A stretch of 44,351 nucleotides of DNA from Marinobacter sp. ELB17 (lineage in GTDB: Bacteria; Pseudomonadota; Gammaproteobacteria; Pseudomonadales; Oleiphilaceae), in NCBI RefSeq assembly GCF_000169375.1, contig NZ_AAXY01000029.1, positions 1 to 44,351 of the forward strand, written 5' to 3'. The position numbers were made by a program, and so were the translations under genes. The notes under the pieces were generated by a model. It was not told the origin of the DNA and did not search any database. It saw only the letters and a program-made list of their open reading frames with translations. This document shows, piece after piece, positions 16,633-24,259 of this stretch. Positions within the stretch are counted from its first letter, which is position 1; each line of letters begins with the position of its first letter.

Positions 16633-16983
16633 TCAAAGCTCGTCCGATTGGGTGGAACAGGCGATTAACGAGGATGTGAGCGGCTCACAGACCTGTGGAT
16701 GGCCTGCACAGCAGTCGTTAACCAGAAATTTGATCGTCTCTTGCACACAATTTAAATTCGCTCGATAGATAATGGAGCGACTCTGGCGCTGGGAGAGAAC
16801 AAGCTCTGCACGGGCAAGCACCGACAAATGTGCGGACATGGTATTGTGCGGCACGCCCAGTTGTCTTGCGACCTCACCAGCAGGAAGCCCCTCTGGCTCA
16901 TGACGAACCAAAAGCCGAAAGGCCTCCAGTCGAGTCTCTTGGGAGAGCGCGCCAAATATTGCTGTTGCTTCTAAAGTTTCCAT
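16633..16983 (-). CDS. arsR: ArsR-family arsenite-responsive repressor
   Basis: A 116-residue winged-helix repressor. The helix-turn-helix is at about 35-58 (AGEVARQLGVPHNTMSAHLSVL). The likely As(III) site is the C-terminal Cys cluster C91, C92 and C99 (DCCAGHPQVC), resembling ArsR proteins that use a C-terminal Cys trio rather than the helix-3 CxC site. I prefer the ATG at 16983 to a TTG 12 codons upstream because a perfect inverted repeat, probably the operator, occupies that interval and the domain begins right after this ATG. It is first gene of arsR-arsC-arsH-acr3 and is probably autoregulated. Confidence 0.9.
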   Translation of the reverse strand: METLEATAIFGALSQETRLEAFRLLVRHEPEGLPAGEVARQLGVPHNTMSAHLSVLARAELVLSQRQSRSIIYRANLNCVQETIKFLVNDCCAGHPQVCEPLTSSLIACSTQSDEL

Positions 16984-17004
16984 ATGTCCAAGAATATGGA
17001 CATA
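16983..17004 (-). promoter_or_regulatory. Inverted repeat at the arsR start, probable ArsR operator
   Basis: TATGTCC-(8 bases)-GGACATA has perfect 7-bp arms ending at the first base of the arsR start codon. Its position at the start of an autoregulated ars operon and its dyad symmetry fit an ArsR dimer site. Confidence 0.65.
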
Positions 17005-17257
17005 ATGAGGTTTAGTCAAGCGTCACAACACGAAGATAGGCAATCAGGGTATACCCAACACTTGAAGCATTTTTATAGAAGAACTACTGTCTAACGGAGG
17101 GTGATTTTCCTACTACCCTGACTAATTTCTGCAACGGCGTTTGCTGCGACGTGCTCAAGGCGTTTCTGCGAAAGATGTTATTTCTCATTGAATTAGCTGC
17201 AAGGCTGTTAATGGCGGATTCAACTAAACTACGCAAGTCAGACCTATGAAGGCGATC

Positions 17258-17782
17258 ATGAGTGAGTCAAAAAATTGTAAGTCCGTGTTGGCCTCCACGG
17301 TCAGGCATCCAGTAGTGACGCTGCTCTCTCCCCTGAGGGCTCGGTTTATAGCATTGTTTACAGTGCTAGTATTGACGAATCTTCCCGCAATCACCTTTGC
17401 CCAATCAGCGTGTCCTGGCATTCACGTGAAGATTCTGGACATCAGAAACAGCGCTGGAGCCGTAGCTTGCGCGCTTTTTAAAACGTCAGAAGGCTTTCCT
17501 ACTGAGTTTCTGCAGTCAGCGACCAATATCATAATGACAAAGGTTCAGGATACGCAGGCGCGTTGCGATTTTGTAGACATCCCGCCGGGAACGTATTCGC
17601 TTGCCGTCATTCATGATGAAAATATGGACGGCAAGCTTGGCACCAACGGGATAGGGATCCCCACGGAAGGCTACGGTTTTTCAAACGGTGCAAGCGCCAT
17701 GATGGGTGCGCCTTCGTTCGAGGCCGCCAGATTCCCGTACGATGGGCAAAACCTAGACCTGACGATCAGCTTGGGTTACTGA
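17258..17782 (+). CDS. Exported DUF2141 protein
   Basis: A 174-residue protein with a late hydrophobic export signal (about residues 30-48, ending NLPAITFAQS) and a DUF2141 domain: ILDIRNSAGAVACALF, VDIPPGTYSLAVIHDENMDGKLGTN and GIPTEGYGFSNGA. The DENxDGKLxTN part is the family's best-conserved stretch. The ATG at 17258 has AAGG about 6 bases upstream; an ATG four codons earlier has no ribosome site. It stands alone between the ars operon and a convergent desaturase. Function is unknown; the fold is probably a beta-sandwich in the periplasm. Confidence 0.8.
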   Translation: MSESKNCKSVLASTVRHPVVTLLSPLRARFIALFTVLVLTNLPAITFAQSACPGIHVKILDIRNSAGAVACALFKTSEGFPTEFLQSATNIIMTKVQDTQARCDFVDIPPGTYSLAVIHDENMDGKLGTNGIGIPTEGYGFSNGASAMMGAPSFEAARFPYDGQNLDLTISLGY

Positions 17783-17842
17783 GTCACACCCACCTTGTTC
17801 CGTGAAGTGTAAGGTATGACCCCATTCGCACTTGATCCCTGA

Positions 17843-18868
17843 TCAGACGCTCGCCTCCCTGAAAGACACCAGCCTCCGCTTGTTCTCATCCCAGAGCGCC
17901 AGGCGCACTGATTCGATGCTTTCGCGCAACGTAACCCGGTTGAATTTTTGAAGTTCCGGGTAATCTTTCAATACCTCGGGCAGGCGGTAGCAAGGAATTC
18001 GACTCGCTAGATGATGAACATGGTGCACGCCGATGTTGGCGCTGAACCAGCGCAGGATACCCGGCAGTACGTAGTAGGAGCTGCCCTGCAGCGCAGAGTC
18101 ATGGGCGTTCCAGTGTTCATCGCGTTCCCAGTAGGTGGCCTCGAACTGATGCTGGACGTAGAACAGCCAAACTCCCATGGTGGTAGCAAGCAGCGTGATC
18201 GGGATCTGGACCAGCAGGAAGGGTCCCACCCCGACAAACCAGATGACGCCAGTTGCCAGAACCGCAATGGCCGCATTGGTGCCCAGAGTACTGATCCAGG
18301 GCATCCTGCCAGCACGCATGAATCCGAAAGGCAGCCGGTAGTCCAGCAGAAACGTGTACATAGGGCCGAAACCGAATAGCACCAGAGGGTGGCGGTAGAG
18401 GCGATAGCGCCATTTCTGCCACCGGGGCAAAGCCTGGAACTCGCGCACTGTGAAGGTGTCGAGCCCGCCAATTTGCGGCCGATCCAGATTGCCGGAGTTG
18501 GCATGGTGGAGGTTGTGGGAGTGGCGCCAGAAATCATGAGGCGTGAGGGTAAGCACACCGATGATACGGCCGGTCCAGTCATTGGTGCGCCGCGAATTGA
18601 AAAACGACCTATGGCTGCAGTCATGCTGGATCATGAACAGGCGTACCAGGAATCCCGCCGCAGGGACGGCCAGCACCAGGGCCACGGGCCAGTATCCGGC
18701 ACTGACCGCTAACCACATCAGAGCCCAGATCAACACAAAAGGGAGTACGGTGATCAGGATCTCCGCAATACTGCGTGCCAGGCGTGGCTTGCAATACGCT
18801 CTGAGTGTCTGCCTCAGAGATCTGGGGGCTGTATTGAACTCGGGGGTCGATGCTGGTGGTGTGCTCAT
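17843..18868 (-). CDS. Membrane fatty-acid desaturase
   Basis: A 341-residue membrane di-iron desaturase. The three histidine boxes are present: HDCSH (82-86), HSHNLHH (116-122) and HHVHH near residue 285, followed by LASRIPCYRLPEVL. Four or so membrane helices lie in pairs before the first box and between the second and third. It introduces a double bond into acyl chains using O2 and a ferredoxin- or cytochrome-type electron donor, adjusting membrane fluidity. It is monocistronic and convergent with the DUF2141 gene. Two hairpin-forming palindromes lie upstream. Regiospecificity cannot be read from the sequence. Confidence 0.88.
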   Translation of the reverse strand: MSTPPASTPEFNTAPRSLRQTLRAYCKPRLARSIAEILITVLPFVLIWALMWLAVSAGYWPVALVLAVPAAGFLVRLFMIQHDCSHRSFFNSRRTNDWTGRIIGVLTLTPHDFWRHSHNLHHANSGNLDRPQIGGLDTFTVREFQALPRWQKWRYRLYRHPLVLFGFGPMYTFLLDYRLPFGFMRAGRMPWISTLGTNAAIAVLATGVIWFVGVGPFLLVQIPITLLATTMGVWLFYVQHQFEATYWERDEHWNAHDSALQGSSYYVLPGILRWFSANIGVHHVHHLASRIPCYRLPEVLKDYPELQKFNRVTLRESIESVRLALWDENKRRLVSFREASV

Positions 18869-19198
18869 TGTGCTTTTGTCTCGAATCCGGTGTCTTAAAC
18901 ACCAAGCCTACACGAAGGCCAGTTGAAGTGGGCCAGGTGTTTGGCCCAATCTTAACGTGATTGTACCTAGACGTAGATGAGTTTAGAACCGAGGCGCGTT
19001 ATCAAGATGATGTTTACTGACGGTAAGTGTTTTAAGGTACTTCCTTCAGAAAAGCATGCCTGATGGCGCGCCAGAATCCTGAGCGAACAACGTTAACGTC
19101 ACCTCAGATTTCAAAGTCATCGCTTTAATTGTAGCCGCTGAACTGAAGAGCGCTGGCCTGCGAGCCAGCTCTCACCTACTTGATAAGGCAACCTCGAT
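18869..19198. other. 330-bp gap with two palindromes upstream of the desaturase
   Basis: No gene is supported. Palindrome 1 is GGTGT-CTTAA-ACACC (18889-18903). Palindrome 2 is GGGCCA-GGTGTT-TGGCCC (18930-18947). Both lie within 80 bp of the desaturase start and may be operators. They do not match the DesT operator I know. Further right, a CTGGC...GCCAG stem (about 19152-19170) precedes the DksA-like gene. Confidence 0.4.
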
Positions 19199-19534
19199 AT
19201 GGCAACTGAAAACCTGGAAAAGTTTCGCATATTGCTATTGGCACAGCGCGATGACCTGCTTCCCACCAGTGAGGTGCGGGATGAATCCAGCGCTACTGTG
19301 CACCTGGATCAGCAAAGCGTCGGCCGGCTCTCACGGATGGATGCTCTGCAAAGCCAGGCACTGGCCCAAGCTGGAAAGGTGCGGGCAGACCGCCAGTTAC
19401 GGCTGATTGAAGCCGCCCTCCTTCGGATCGACAACGATGAATACGGGGACTGCCGGGAATGCGGCGAGCCCATCAACCCAAAGCGCCTGGAAGTAGACCC
19501 GACGAGCCTTTACTGTATTCATTGTGCAAGGTAA
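19199..19534 (+). CDS. DksA/TraR-family zinc-finger protein
   Basis: A 111-residue protein with a C-terminal zinc finger of two CxxC pairs (CRECGEPINPKRLEVDPTSLY then CIHC) and the family helix QQSVGRLSRMDALQSQALAQA. It is shorter than true DksA (about 151), and the coiled-coil tip region carries fewer acidic residues, so it belongs with the short DksA-like proteins that may bind RNA polymerase through its secondary channel. A weak AAGG site precedes the ATG. It stands alone. A role in transcription control is likely by family but not shown. Confidence 0.85.
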   Translation: MATENLEKFRILLLAQRDDLLPTSEVRDESSATVHLDQQSVGRLSRMDALQSQALAQAGKVRADRQLRLIEAALLRIDNDEYGDCRECGEPINPKRLEVDPTSLYCIHCAR

Positions 19535-19909
19535 AATTTTTTGGAAACCTCAACCTGATGCGCCAACCGGTCGTGACATAGATAGCCGGGGCCTACAGGC
19601 CTAAACACTAAGTTCAAACTGGACGAAAAATCCGGTGCATTTCGAACCGGGGTGACCGGAAGAATTGGCGCGCTGCCGCTGATTAGTTTTGTGCTGGTCG
19701 TGTTGATCGCGCCGTTCGCCGCCGATCGCCTCGATGCCCGCAACACGGCGGTGCTGTCCGGTTGTTTCGGTGTTGCCGGTCTCGCGCTGGTCTTTGGCCT
19801 TGCCTACATGAGTTTGACGGGGCTGTAAGAAAACCAAAGAGCCCGTAACCCGGCAACACACAAGACAACAGCAACGCAAGCAGGTCAGGCATCGTCAGGC
19901 CCCATCAAC
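19535..19909. other. 375-bp gap between the DksA-like gene and copA
   Basis: Apart from a possible 58-codon membrane peptide on the plus strand (19652-19828), I see no gene, terminator or repeat here. Confidence 0.4.
19652..19828 (+). CDS. Possible small two-helix membrane protein or remnant
   Basis: A GTG-initiated frame of 58 codons encodes two hydrophobic stretches (LISFVLVVLIAPFAA and FGVAGLALVFGLAYMSL) joined by DRLDARNTA. The same frame stays open upstream to a stop near 19580, with no ATG, so it may instead be the decayed tail of a larger transporter. There is no convincing ribosome site. I do not recognise it, and coding is uncertain. Confidence 0.3.
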   Translation: MTGRIGALPLISFVLVVLIAPFAADRLDARNTAVLSGCFGVAGLALVFGLAYMSLTGL

Positions 19910-22255
19910 CTAGTCCTTTGAGAGTTTCACTACCCTCAATCGCAGGGCGTTCGTAATGACGCTTACCGAAGACAACGACATGGCCGCAGCCGCAATGATG
20001 GGCGACAGCAGGATGCCTGCAACTGGGTACAAGACACCCGCCGCAATTGGCACACCCGCGGCGTTGTAAACGAACGCAAAAAACAGATTCTGCCGAATAT
20101 TGCGCATGGTTGCCCGCGACAACTTCCGGGCTTCTACAATGCCCATCAAATCGCCGCGCAAAAGCGTAATGCCCGCGCTTTCAATGGCCACGTCAGTCCC
20201 TGTACCCATGGCGATGCCAACGTCTGCGGTGGCCAAGGCTGGCGCATCGTTCACACCATCCCCTGCCATTACCACAATGCGACCTTCATCCTTCAGGCGC
20301 TGAATGATCTTGCCCTTGTCTTCAGGCAGCACTTCCGCTTCCACTTCATCAATATGAAGTTTGCGGGCCACAGCTTCGGCGGAGGTTCGGTTGTCTCCGG
20401 TCAGCATCACCACCCGAATGCCTTCCTTTTGCAGAGCGGCTATTGCTGCTTCCGTGGTCTCCTTGACCGGGTCCGCAATCGCCAGCAACCCACAAACACT
20501 GCCATCCACTGCGGCAAAAATGACGGTCGCACCGTCTTTTCTCAGCTGGTCCGCCTCTTCCTCAAAGGCGGAGGTATCGACGCTTTCTGATTCCATCAGC
20601 AATCGATTGCCAAGCAGAACCTTTTTGCCATCGATTTTTCCGGTGACACCTTTACCGTTCGGAGAGTCGAAATCCTCGGCGTCTGGCAATTTCAACTCCA
20701 TGGTTTTGGCTTTATCGAGAATGGCGTGCGCCAAAGGATGCTCGCTGCCCTTCTCCAGACCACCGGCGTATCGCATCAGGTCCTCATCGCTGAAACCGTT
20801 TGCCGGAATCAGCTTGGTTACCTGAGGTTTGCCTTCCGTCAGGGTGCCGGTTTTATCCACCACTACGGTGTCGACTTTCTCCATGCGCTCCAACGCTTCT
20901 GCATCCCGGATCAGAACACCGCTCTGGGCGCCTCGCCCGACACCGACCATGATGGACATGGGGGTTGCCAGACCCAAAGCGCAGGGACAGGCAATAATCA
21001 GAACGCTCACCGCCGCGATGAGACCAAAAGCCATGGGCGGCGTCGGCCCGAAGACCGACCAGACAATAAACGCAATGACCGCGATGAGAATAACCGCCGG
21101 CACAAACCATCCAGCCACTTTGTCTGCCAGGCCCTGAATGGGCGCACGACTGCGTTGCGCACTGGCCACCATCTGGACAATCTGAGACAGCATGGTATCG
21201 CGCCCCACTTTGTCGGCGCGCATGATGAAGCTGCCCTGTTGATTGATGCTACCGCCAACCACCTGGTCGCCCGTCTTTTTGCTGACCGCCAAAGGCTCTC
21301 CGGTCACCATGGATTCATCCACATTCGAGCTACCTTCAAGGACTTCGCCATCCAGTGGCACCTTGTCGCCGGGGCGAACCCGTAAACGATCACCCACCTT
21401 TACCTGATCGAGCGAAACGTCGGACTCGCTGTCGTCATCTTCGAGTTTTCTTGCGCTGGCGGGCGCAAGGTCAAGTAGGGCTTTGATAGCGCCCGATGTT
21501 TTTTCCCGGGCCCGAAGCTCAAGCACCTGGCCCAACAAAACCAGCACCACAATAACGGCGGCTGCCTCGAAATATACGGCGACCGAACCATCTGCCTGCT
21601 GGAAGGCGGCAGGAAATAGCTGCGGCGCCAGGGTCGCTACCAAGCTGTAGATCAGAGAGACGCCCGTGCCAATGGCAATAAGCGTGAACATATTTAGATT
21701 GCGGCTGAGGATCGATTTCCAGCCGCGGACAAAGAAGGGCGCGCCGCACCAGACGACCACTGGCGTGGCCAGAACCAACTGAATCCAGTTGGAGACTTGT
21801 GGCGACACAATCTGGTCAATCCCGAAAAAGTGACCGCCCATTTCAAGCAAAAACACAGGAAGCGCGAGAGCCAGACCGATCCAGAACCGACGAGTCATGT
21901 CCGTGAGTTCTTCGGAGGGTCCGTCATCAAGGCTTACGTCTTCTGGCTCCAGGCCCATACCGCAGATCGGGCAGTCACCCGGGCCTTGCTGTCGAATCTC
22001 TGGATGCATCGGGCAGGTGTACAGGGTACCGGGCGCGGCCGGCTCTGCCTTTTCACTCTTATCACCAAGGTACTTGTCCGGGTCGCCTTCAAACTTCGAC
22101 TGGCATCCAGACGAACAGAAATACCAGGTTTTGCCGGCATGCTCGCTGCGATGCTCTGCGGTATGGGGGTCTACCAACATCCCGCAGACAGGGTCTTTTA
22201 CGGAATGCTCGTCGTGGTTTTCAGGTCCATGATGATCGTACTGGTGCTCACTCAT
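19910..22255 (-). CDS. copA: Copper-translocating P1B-type ATPase
   Basis: A 781-residue heavy-metal ATPase that exports Cu(I) from the cytoplasm. The N-terminus has a His-rich start, a YHS metal domain (VKDPVCGMLVD...WYFCSSGCQSKF, about 20-65) and a heavy-metal-binding segment (YTCPMHPEIRQQGPGDCPICGMGLEP) instead of the usual CxxC HMA domains. Core motifs are IACPCALGLATP (transport site), DKTGTLTEG (phosphorylated Asp), the SEHPLAHAI box and GDGVNDAPAL. Starting at 22255 is supported by AGGAG 9 bases upstream; the longer frame to 22291 lacks such a site. It is monocistronic, and no CueR-type operator was recognised. Confidence 0.92.
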   Translation of the reverse strand: MSEHQYDHHGPENHDEHSVKDPVCGMLVDPHTAEHRSEHAGKTWYFCSSGCQSKFEGDPDKYLGDKSEKAEPAAPGTLYTCPMHPEIRQQGPGDCPICGMGLEPEDVSLDDGPSEELTDMTRRFWIGLALALPVFLLEMGGHFFGIDQIVSPQVSNWIQLVLATPVVVWCGAPFFVRGWKSILSRNLNMFTLIAIGTGVSLIYSLVATLAPQLFPAAFQQADGSVAVYFEAAAVIVVLVLLGQVLELRAREKTSGAIKALLDLAPASARKLEDDDSESDVSLDQVKVGDRLRVRPGDKVPLDGEVLEGSSNVDESMVTGEPLAVSKKTGDQVVGGSINQQGSFIMRADKVGRDTMLSQIVQMVASAQRSRAPIQGLADKVAGWFVPAVILIAVIAFIVWSVFGPTPPMAFGLIAAVSVLIIACPCALGLATPMSIMVGVGRGAQSGVLIRDAEALERMEKVDTVVVDKTGTLTEGKPQVTKLIPANGFSDEDLMRYAGGLEKGSEHPLAHAILDKAKTMELKLPDAEDFDSPNGKGVTGKIDGKKVLLGNRLLMESESVDTSAFEEEADQLRKDGATVIFAAVDGSVCGLLAIADPVKETTEAAIAALQKEGIRVVMLTGDNRTSAEAVARKLHIDEVEAEVLPEDKGKIIQRLKDEGRIVVMAGDGVNDAPALATADVGIAMGTGTDVAIESAGITLLRGDLMGIVEARKLSRATMRNIRQNLFFAFVYNAAGVPIAAGVLYPVAGILLSPIIAAAAMSLSSVSVITNALRLRVVKLSKD

Positions 22256-22376
22256 TCTGTGCTCCTGTTTTGTCCGCAGGCCAATCAGCAAAAGCGATAA
22301 AATACAGGTGATTCAGTTTTTGGGTGACGTCTTTGCCCTATTCTCAACCATAACACCTCAAACTGAACTGCTACTG

Positions 22377-22402
22377 AAAACGGGCGGGCACCGCCGTTTT
22401 TT
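22377..22402. terminator. Bidirectional rho-independent terminator
   Basis: The stem AAAACGGGCGG-GCA-CCGCCGTTTT has one bulged G and is followed by two more Ts on the plus strand (T6 in all); it ends with TTTT on the minus strand. It lies 65 bp past the isocitrate dehydrogenase stop and separates that transcript from copA. Confidence 0.75.
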
Positions 22403-22467
22403 AAATGGCTATTCGATATGAATCGTAAATTGCGTCCTTAGGTCAGAACGCATCTGTCGGCTGGAAA

Positions 22468-24204
22468 CTACTTGAGCGCGCCTTCCACAGCGTCCAGAAA
22501 ACCTGTCATGTCCACCACCTGCTCTGAATCCGGGTCGACGGTCTTGCCTTTGAGGTCCGCGGTGACAATACCCCTGTCGACGGTGTTGGTCAGGGCTGCC
22601 TTGAGGTTCACCGCGTATTCGGTCAGGGGCGCGTTGCCTTCGCGCTCGCCCAGGTTTTCCAGGGCGTTAGCGAGGGCGAAAATCAGCGCGGAGGGGTTGA
22701 AGTGGGCGTCGCGGCCGTCGCTTTCTAAATATTTCAGGTAAAGATCATGAGCTGTGCCGTGGGGCGCCTCAAAAAGCATGGTGCCGGCCTTGCTCTCGAT
22801 GATGGAGCTAGCAGTGGCCAGGCTGCCGCCGAGAGCGGCGGAGATGTCCGAGAAGATATCGCCGTCCAGATTCTGGGACGGATAGAGCGCGTTTCTCGGG
22901 GGATCCGTGATCATCTTCTTGAGCTGACTGGAGGGCCGCATGATCATGAAGGACGGCGGCGGTGTGTGCTCCCGGGCCAGTTCCCGCCGCACTTCGGTGA
23001 TAACGTTGCTGAACACTTCGTCGTATTCCATATACTCGCGTTTGAGGCCGAAGTAGACCTCTTTATTCTTGCGGGAAGCGTCACGAAACACCTGTGCAAC
23101 CCAGTCCTTGATGGCTTCATGGTCATTGGACATGAATAGTATTGGGTCGCCGTTACCAACTCGGCGGGCGTGCTTTTCTTCGCCGTCTACAATCACCTTG
23201 AGGATGCCATCTTCCTGCGCCGGCATATTGAAGCTGCCGTACTGGTCGCCACCGCCGGCGCTCATGCGGGAAATAGACACATGGGCACTGCGGCTGGGAA
23301 TACCGACCTCCCGCAGTTGATTGACCAGTTTGAGCAGCTTGCGCCCTGTGGTGTTGTCAGGCACGCCCCAGAGAGCGCGCGCTGGCGGGTTAGAGACGAT
23401 GCGCGCGGCCTGGGCGTCGATGAGTTCGTACTGGTAGCTCAATCCCAGGTCTTTGATTTTCTTGCGGTAGTCGCTTTGGTAGATGTCTTCGATCACCTTT
23501 CGCATGGCACCATCGTAACCAGGGATAACGGTGTCTTTCAGGCCCAGATAGACATCCCGTTTTTCGTCAATGGCACGCTGGAAAAAGCGGTGAGCCCAGG
23601 CTTTGACGTCGTCCACATCGTTCGTGGCCAGCAGCCAGGGGTCTCCCTTACGGAGCTCGCGGCGGTGCAGCTCCACCGGGTCGCCGCTGCTGCCCACAAA
23701 CATCAGCTTGACCACGCCTGTGGCTTGGGACAGCTGATTGAAGCTGTCTTTGATGCCGCCGAACTCCATGGTGTCCACTTCAATATCGCGACCGACCCAG
23801 TCCGGACGGCTGAACTTGAGGTTGCGAAACTGGATGTCTTCGCGGGTTATATTGCCGCTGATGCCCTTGCGAATGGCACCGTTAGGAGATTTGGTGGCCA
23901 GTGGGTGAAGGTTGTCAGAGTCCACATTGGGGTGCTTGCGAAGCAATTCTTCCAGTTGCTGGCGGTTGACTGTCATGCCGGCGTTCTTTACCCCCACACC
24001 ATGGCGCTTTAGGGCATCAATGGCATCAATCACCGCTTGGCCGTTGGTCAGCAGGCGGTGTTCCGCGGACAGGTCGATTTCCTCCAGCTGGATGTTCAGG
24101 CGCGCGGTTACGAATTTCTTGAGAATCTGCTCGAAAGCAACCTGGGCCATTTCATCGCCATGGAGAATGACCAAAGGCGACGTTACATTAATCCTGCTGT
24201 CCAT
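22468..24204 (-). CDS. Isocitrate dehydrogenase with duplicated small domain, probably NAD-dependent
   Basis: A 578-residue member of the isocitrate/isopropylmalate dehydrogenase family, nearest by eye to the eukaryotic-type (type II) IDH of about 410 residues. Seen: substrate loop KSPNGAIRKGISG (105-117), Arg139 in WVGRDIE, metal Asp449 and Asp453 in LDGDIFSD, and cofactor loop HGTAHDLY (483-489). Human IDH1 has Arg314-His315 for the NADP phosphate where this protein has Asp-Leu, which predicts NAD use. A region of about 130 residues occurs twice (about 138-274 and 305-436). Copy 1 keeps the catalytic Lys223 and Asp263 (LIDAQ); copy 2 has lost the Asp. The gene follows mqo by 55 bp and ends before a terminator. 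Confidence 0.8.
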   Translation of the reverse strand: MDSRINVTSPLVILHGDEMAQVAFEQILKKFVTARLNIQLEEIDLSAEHRLLTNGQAVIDAIDALKRHGVGVKNAGMTVNRQQLEELLRKHPNVDSDNLHPLATKSPNGAIRKGISGNITREDIQFRNLKFSRPDWVGRDIEVDTMEFGGIKDSFNQLSQATGVVKLMFVGSSGDPVELHRRELRKGDPWLLATNDVDDVKAWAHRFFQRAIDEKRDVYLGLKDTVIPGYDGAMRKVIEDIYQSDYRKKIKDLGLSYQYELIDAQAARIVSNPPARALWGVPDNTTGRKLLKLVNQLREVGIPSRSAHVSISRMSAGGGDQYGSFNMPAQEDGILKVIVDGEEKHARRVGNGDPILFMSNDHEAIKDWVAQVFRDASRKNKEVYFGLKREYMEYDEVFSNVITEVRRELAREHTPPPSFMIMRPSSQLKKMITDPPRNALYPSQNLDGDIFSDISAALGGSLATASSIIESKAGTMLFEAPHGTAHDLYLKYLESDGRDAHFNPSALIFALANALENLGEREGNAPLTEYAVNLKAALTNTVDRGIVTADLKGKTVDPDSEQVVDMTGFLDAVEGALK

Positions 24205-24220
24205 AGATTACTCTCCGCGG

Positions 24221-24247
24221 TATTGGCAGTATTGGCAGTATTGAGAG
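24221..24247. repeat. Three short tandem repeats between mqo and the IDH gene
   Basis: TATTGGCAG occurs twice in tandem, followed by a 7-of-9 match, just upstream of the IDH ribosome site. It may mark slippage or a spacing variant. No regulatory role is evident. Confidence 0.5.
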
Positions 24248-24259
24248 TGTAGGTTGATC

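Noticed and set aside
23170..24012. 280-codon open frame on the plus strand opposite the isocitrate dehydrogenase
   Set aside because: It lies wholly antisense to a well-supported gene and has no recognisable motif; high-GC codon use creates such frames.
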